Shown: one piece after another, positions 7,775-10,491 of the stretch
Numbering within the stretch: position 1 is the stretch's first letter
How the letters are laid out: every line of letters starts with the position of its first letter
NCBI GenBank assembly: GCA_016781225.1
Contig: JADDQT010000049.1
Coordinates: forward strand, 1 to 10,491
Source of the DNA: Actinomycetota bacterium
Lineage (GTDB): Bacteria > Actinomycetota > Acidimicrobiia > Acidimicrobiales > GCA-2861595
Direction of reading: 5' to 3'
Length of the DNA: 10,491 bases
Notes under the pieces: model-generated
Database searches by the model: none
The model's input: the letters and a program-made list of their open reading frames with translations, nothing else
Told to the model about the DNA's origin: nothing
Translations under genes and position numbers: made by a program

Positions 7775-8003
7775 GCCGCTTTGACCGGCCCATCCCCGAG
7801 GTACGGTCATCCCTGGGGCGCAAGAGGAGTTCGTCTGTGGGTCAACCGTGGATCGTCCGACCTTCGCCCCGAACCTCCAGTGATCCTTGACAACCGAGGC
7901 AGTCGAGCGGCGCCTTGTTTCGTGCCTCCTGACTGTGAGTGACCAGGGTGAGGCGCGGACTTAAGTGTTGTGGCCTTACTTCGCCACGCCTGGTGGTGGA
8001 GAG
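7775..8003 (+). promoter_or_regulatory. Gene-free stretch: probable CRISPR leader
   Basis: These 229 bases lie between the last recognisable Cas4 codon and the first repeat. No frame resembles a known protein. The most promoter-like element is a perfect TTGACA at 7887-7892, but no good -10 hexamer is found 16-18 bases downstream, so I do not claim a promoter. The position, immediately before repeat 1 on the strand that gives the repeats their expected 3' handle, makes this the leader end. Part of it may be decayed cas1/cas2 or deletion-junction sequence rather than an original leader. Confidence 0.5.
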
Positions 8004-8270
8004 GGCGTTGCCGGGGGACGACCCCGGCCCTTATTGAGCGACCGTGGCCCAGCTCACCGCCTACCTCGGGAACCACCCGGCGTTGCCGGGGGGCGACCTC
8101 CGGCCCTTGTTGAGCGACCGCCGTGGCCCGGGCCGACATGCACGAGACCGTCTCGGGGTGTTGCCGGGGGGCGACCTCCGGCCCTTGTTGAGCGGTCGAG
8201 CGCGATCGGCGTCTCATCTGGGGCGGCATCATGGCGTTGCCGGGGGGCGACCCCCGGCCCTTGTTGAGCG

Positions 8271-8308
8271 AACTGCCGTCGCATCACCGGTGGAAGCGGT
8301 GTGAGGGC
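8271..8308 (+). other. CRISPR spacer 4, homologous to spacer 22
   Basis: It begins AACTGCCGTCGCATCACC. Over 35 bases it matches spacer 22 at 29 positions. In the frame set by its first base it reads NCRRITGGSGV. It would target a protein-coding gene of a virus or plasmid also sampled, in a diverged relative, by spacer 22. The target protein is not recognised. Confidence 0.85.
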
Positions 8309-9626
8309 GTTGCCGGGGGACGACCCCCGGCCCTTATTGAGCGTACGGCTTCGGTCGTTCCCGGGCCCGCTTCGAGTTCCTGGGGCGTTGCCGGGGGGCT
8401 ACCCCGGCCCTTGTTGAGCGGTCTTCGTCGATCGCCGCAGCCGCAAGACACTGGCCGAGAGCGTTGCCGGGGGACGGCCCCCGGCCCTTGTTGAGCGTAC
8501 GGCCCCGATGACCGCCATCCCGGCTGCCAGGGCGGCCTCGGAGTTGCCGGGGGGGCGACTCCCGGCCCTTGTTGAGCGGACAACTAGGCCACTGCCATCC
8601 TGCGGTGGGGCATGTTCGGTGTTGCCGGGGGCGACTCCCGGCCCTTGTTGAGCGGACCACCTCACCAGCCTGTACGTCGAGCTGCCCCTCTTGGTGTTGC
8701 CGGGGGGCGACTCCCGGCCCTTGTTGAGCGTTCAGGTAGGCGAGTGCCTTGCCGACGGGCTTGTCGCGGTGTTGCCGGGGGGCGACTCCCGGCCCTTGTT
8801 GAGCGGTGACCGACCCCAAGTCCGTCGTGCGGATCTCCGGAGGTGTTGCCGGGGGCGACTCCCGGCCCTTGTTGAGCATTGAAGACCGGGTAGCGGTCGT
8901 CCAACCAGTGCCCTCGGGTGGTGTTGCCGGGGGGCGACTCCCGGCCCTTGTTGAGCGGGCAACGGGGCGCGCTGGCCTGAGATGTACAACGCCAGGTGTT
9001 GCCGGGGGGCGACCTCCGGCCCTTGTTGAGCGGACGGTGGGTTCCTCGCCGACAACTACACCGCCGCCCTGGCGTTGCCGGGGGGCGACCTCCGGCCCTT
9101 GTTGAGCGAAGTTCCAGGACGCCTTCTTCAACGGCGACACCGCCGTGCGTTGCCGGGGGCGACCTCCGGCCCTTGTTGAGCGCACGGCGAGGACGACACC
9201 CTCGTCCTCCAAGTCGTGCGTGGCGTTGCCGGGGGCGACCTCCGGCCCTTGTTGAGCGACGGGGCTCAACCCCGACGGCGAGACCACCTACCTTGGTGTT
9301 GCCGGGGGGCGACCCCGGCCCTTGTTGAGCGAGCTGGTAGCCGGTGATTGGCGCGATGGCGGTGTCGGGGTGTTGCCGGGGGCGACCCCCGGCCCTTGTT
9401 GAGTGCGCCCCACGAGGCCAGGACCGTCAGGGTCCTGGCATGGTGTTGCCGGCGGCGACCCCCGGCCCTTGTTGAGCGTGCGTGGTGCCCATCGCCGGAG
9501 GGACGGTGATGTTGGGGTGTTGCCGGGGGCCGACCCCGGCCCTTGTTGAGCGTTGAGTGACTTGGCGGCGATCAGCGACAGCGAGAACGGTGTTGCCGGG
9601 GGCCGACCCCCGGCCCTTGTTGAGCG

Positions 9627-9666
9627 AACTGCCGGCGCATCACCGGTGGGGCGGGCGTGAGCCTGC
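9627..9666 (+). other. CRISPR spacer 22, homologous to spacer 4
   Basis: It begins AACTGCCGGCGCATCACC and reads NCRRITGGAGVSL in the frame set by its first base. It is the last spacer, next to the trailer repeat, and so likely among the oldest. Differences from spacer 4 fall on third codon positions (9, 24, 27, 30), plus positions 25 and 26 in one Ser/Ala codon. Confidence 0.85.
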
Positions 9667-9719
9667 GTTGCCGCGGGGCGAACCCCGGCCCTTGTTGAGC
9701 GGCACGATGCAGCGGGCAA

Positions 9720-10491
9720 TCAGAACTGGCTGATGAAGCGGATGTCGTTGTCGAGCAGGACTCGCATGTCGGAGAGGCCGTGGCGCATCTGGGCGCAGCG
9801 GTCGATGCCGAAGCCGAAGGCGAAGCCGCCCCACTCCTCGGGGTCGATGCCCACGGCGGCGAACACGTTGGGATGAACCATGCCGCAACCACCGAGCTCG
9901 ATCCAGCCCGTGCCCGAGCACGTGCGGCACCCTTCCCCCTCGCAGATGGTGCAGGTGATCTCGAACTCGGCCGAAGGCTCGGTGAAGGGGAAGTACGCCG
10001 GACGCAGGCGGGAATGGATGGCAGGGCCGAAGTAGGCGCCGGTGAAGACCTCGATGGTGCCGGCCAGGTCTCCGAAGGTGATGCCCTCGTCCACCACCAG
10101 CCCCTCGATCTGGTTGAAGCTCGGCGTGTGGCGGGCGTCGGGGGTGTCCTTGCGATACACCTTCCCGGGCATGATCGAGTAGATGGGCGGGCGCTGCTGC
10201 TGCATCACCCGGATCTGGACGGGTGAGGTGTGGGCCCGCAGCAGGGTGGAGCAGGGCTCGCCCCAGTCCACGTACAGGGTGTCGAAGCCGCTGCGAGCGG
10301 GGTGGGACTTGGGGATGTTCAGGGCCTCGAAGTTGTACCAGTCGGTCTCCACCTCCGGCCCCTCGGCCACGGCGTAGCCCATGCCTATGAACACGTCCTC
10401 CAGCTCGTCGCGCGTCTGGGTCACCAGGTTGGTGTGGCCCCGCTGCGGTCCGGGCGGTACCTCCGTGAGGTCCAGTCGCTCGGCGGCCAGC
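9720..10491 (-). CDS. pheS: Phenylalanine--tRNA ligase alpha subunit, C-terminal part (cut by window edge)
   Basis: PheS is the catalytic alpha subunit of phenylalanyl-tRNA synthetase. The frame is open from base 10491 to a TGA at 9722-9720, giving the last 257 residues of usually about 340. Upstream of the first internal Met the frame continues LDLTEVPPGPQRGHTNLVTQ, so that Met is not the start. Class II motifs are present: HPARSGFDTLY (motif 1 region), GKVYRKDTPDARHTPSFNQI (motif 2 region, with the conserved arginines) and GGFAFGFGIDRCAQMRHG (motif 3). A cysteine cluster CTICEGEGCRTCSGTGWIE, a feature of many bacterial PheS proteins, precedes GGCGMVHPNVF. The stop codon is 18 bp from the last CRISPR repeat, which is convergent to it, and pheT is about 9.2 kb further on instead of adjacent. 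I see no hairpin terminator in the 18-bp gap. Confidence 0.98.
   Translation of the reverse strand, partial: LAAERLDLTEVPPGPQRGHTNLVTQTRDELEDVFIGMGYAVAEGPEVETDWYNFEALNIPKSHPARSGFDTLYVDWGEPCSTLLRAHTSPVQIRVMQQQRPPIYSIMPGKVYRKDTPDARHTPSFNQIEGLVVDEGITFGDLAGTIEVFTGAYFGPAIHSRLRPAYFPFTEPSAEFEITCTICEGEGCRTCSGTGWIELGGCGMVHPNVFAAVGIDPEEWGGFAFGFGIDRCAQMRHGLSDMRVLLDNDIRFISQF

Larger units (their letters stand above)
8004..9701 (+). CRISPR. Type I-G CRISPR array, 23 repeats and 22 spacers
   Basis: Core repeats start at 8007, 8082, 8160, 8236, 8309, 8387, 8463, 8543, 8621, 8696, 8771, 8845, 8923, 8998, 9074, 9149, 9225, 9298, 9372, 9445, 9519, 9592 and 9667. Each runs GTTGCCGGGGG, a short loop around CGA, a C-rich arm ending CCGG, then CCCTTGTTGAGCG; length is 33-36 bases. 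The three bases before almost every repeat are GGC or GGT, so the true unit is probably 36-38 bases. Period is 73-80 bases; intervening sequence is 38-45, or about 35-42 if GGY belongs to the repeat. CCGGGGG pairs with the C-rich arm, forming the hairpin that Csb2 should cut. GTTGAGCG, or ATTGAGCG in repeats 1 and 5, would be the eight-base 5' handle, setting plus-strand transcription. Damage that breaks the stem is confined to repeats 20 and 23, marking the right side as the trailer. Confidence 0.97.

Noticed and set aside
7964..7990. A possible degenerate repeat (GTGTTGTGGCCTTACTT) 40 bases before repeat 1.
   Set aside because: It lacks the GGGGG/CCCC stem and the TTGAGCG end, and its spacing does not fit the array period.
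7775..8003. Hidden remains of cas1 or cas2 in the region before the array.
   Set aside because: I read the plus-strand frames and found no Cas1 or Cas2 signature. Decayed traces beyond recognition cannot be excluded.
8334..9287. A 317-codon open frame on the minus strand across the array, with recurring STRAGGRPPATP and AQQGPGVAPRQ peptides, and similar shorter frames on the plus strand.
   Set aside because: The peptide repeats are translations of the CRISPR repeat in different frames. Unit length varies from 73 to 80 bases, so no common frame is kept, and there is no start signal.

Overview
The window comes from a GC-rich bacterium. Coding regions are strongly biased to G/C at third codon positions, GTG and TTG starts occur, and pheS and pheT look actinobacterial. 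I would guess an actinobacterium, possibly Acidimicrobiia, but the sequence alone does not settle this.

Layout: the two ends are halves of a housekeeping locus on the minus strand. The 3' part of pheS lies at the right (9720-10491) and the 5' part of pheT at the left (1-549). These genes are normally adjacent and co-transcribed. Here about 9.2 kb separates them. The intervening DNA holds a Uma2-family endonuclease gene (604-1188, minus) and, on the plus strand, a type I-G (formerly I-U) CRISPR-Cas locus: csb1 (Cas7), csb2 (Cas5-Cas6), cas3 with a C-terminal HD domain, csb3 (small Cas8-like subunit), a broken cas4-cas1 gene, a leader of about 230 bp and a CRISPR array of 23 repeats and 22 spacers. 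The array ends 18 bp from the pheS stop codon.

How the genes work together: csb1, csb2, cas3 and csb3 overlap by 1, 8 and 4 bases and form one translationally coupled interference operon. Csb2 should process the array transcript, Csb1, Csb2 and Csb3 should form the surveillance complex, and Cas3 should unwind and degrade targets. The adaptation module is destroyed: cas4-cas1 starts normally at an ATGA overlap with csb3, suffers a one-base frameshift, then stops resembling Cas4 after about 82 codons. No cas1 body or cas2 follows. The locus therefore looks able to interfere but unable to acquire spacers in cis.

Main observations: (1) pheS and pheT are split by a CRISPR-Cas locus. (2) The spacers are codon-phased: third positions counted from the first spacer base are about 88% G/C, which fits a TT-containing PAM such as TTN and high-GC3 targets. 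(3) Spacers 4 and 22 start at the same codon of homologous genes and differ mostly at synonymous positions. (4) Repeat variants occur in neighbouring cohorts that keep the hairpin paired. (5) The adaptation gene is lost.
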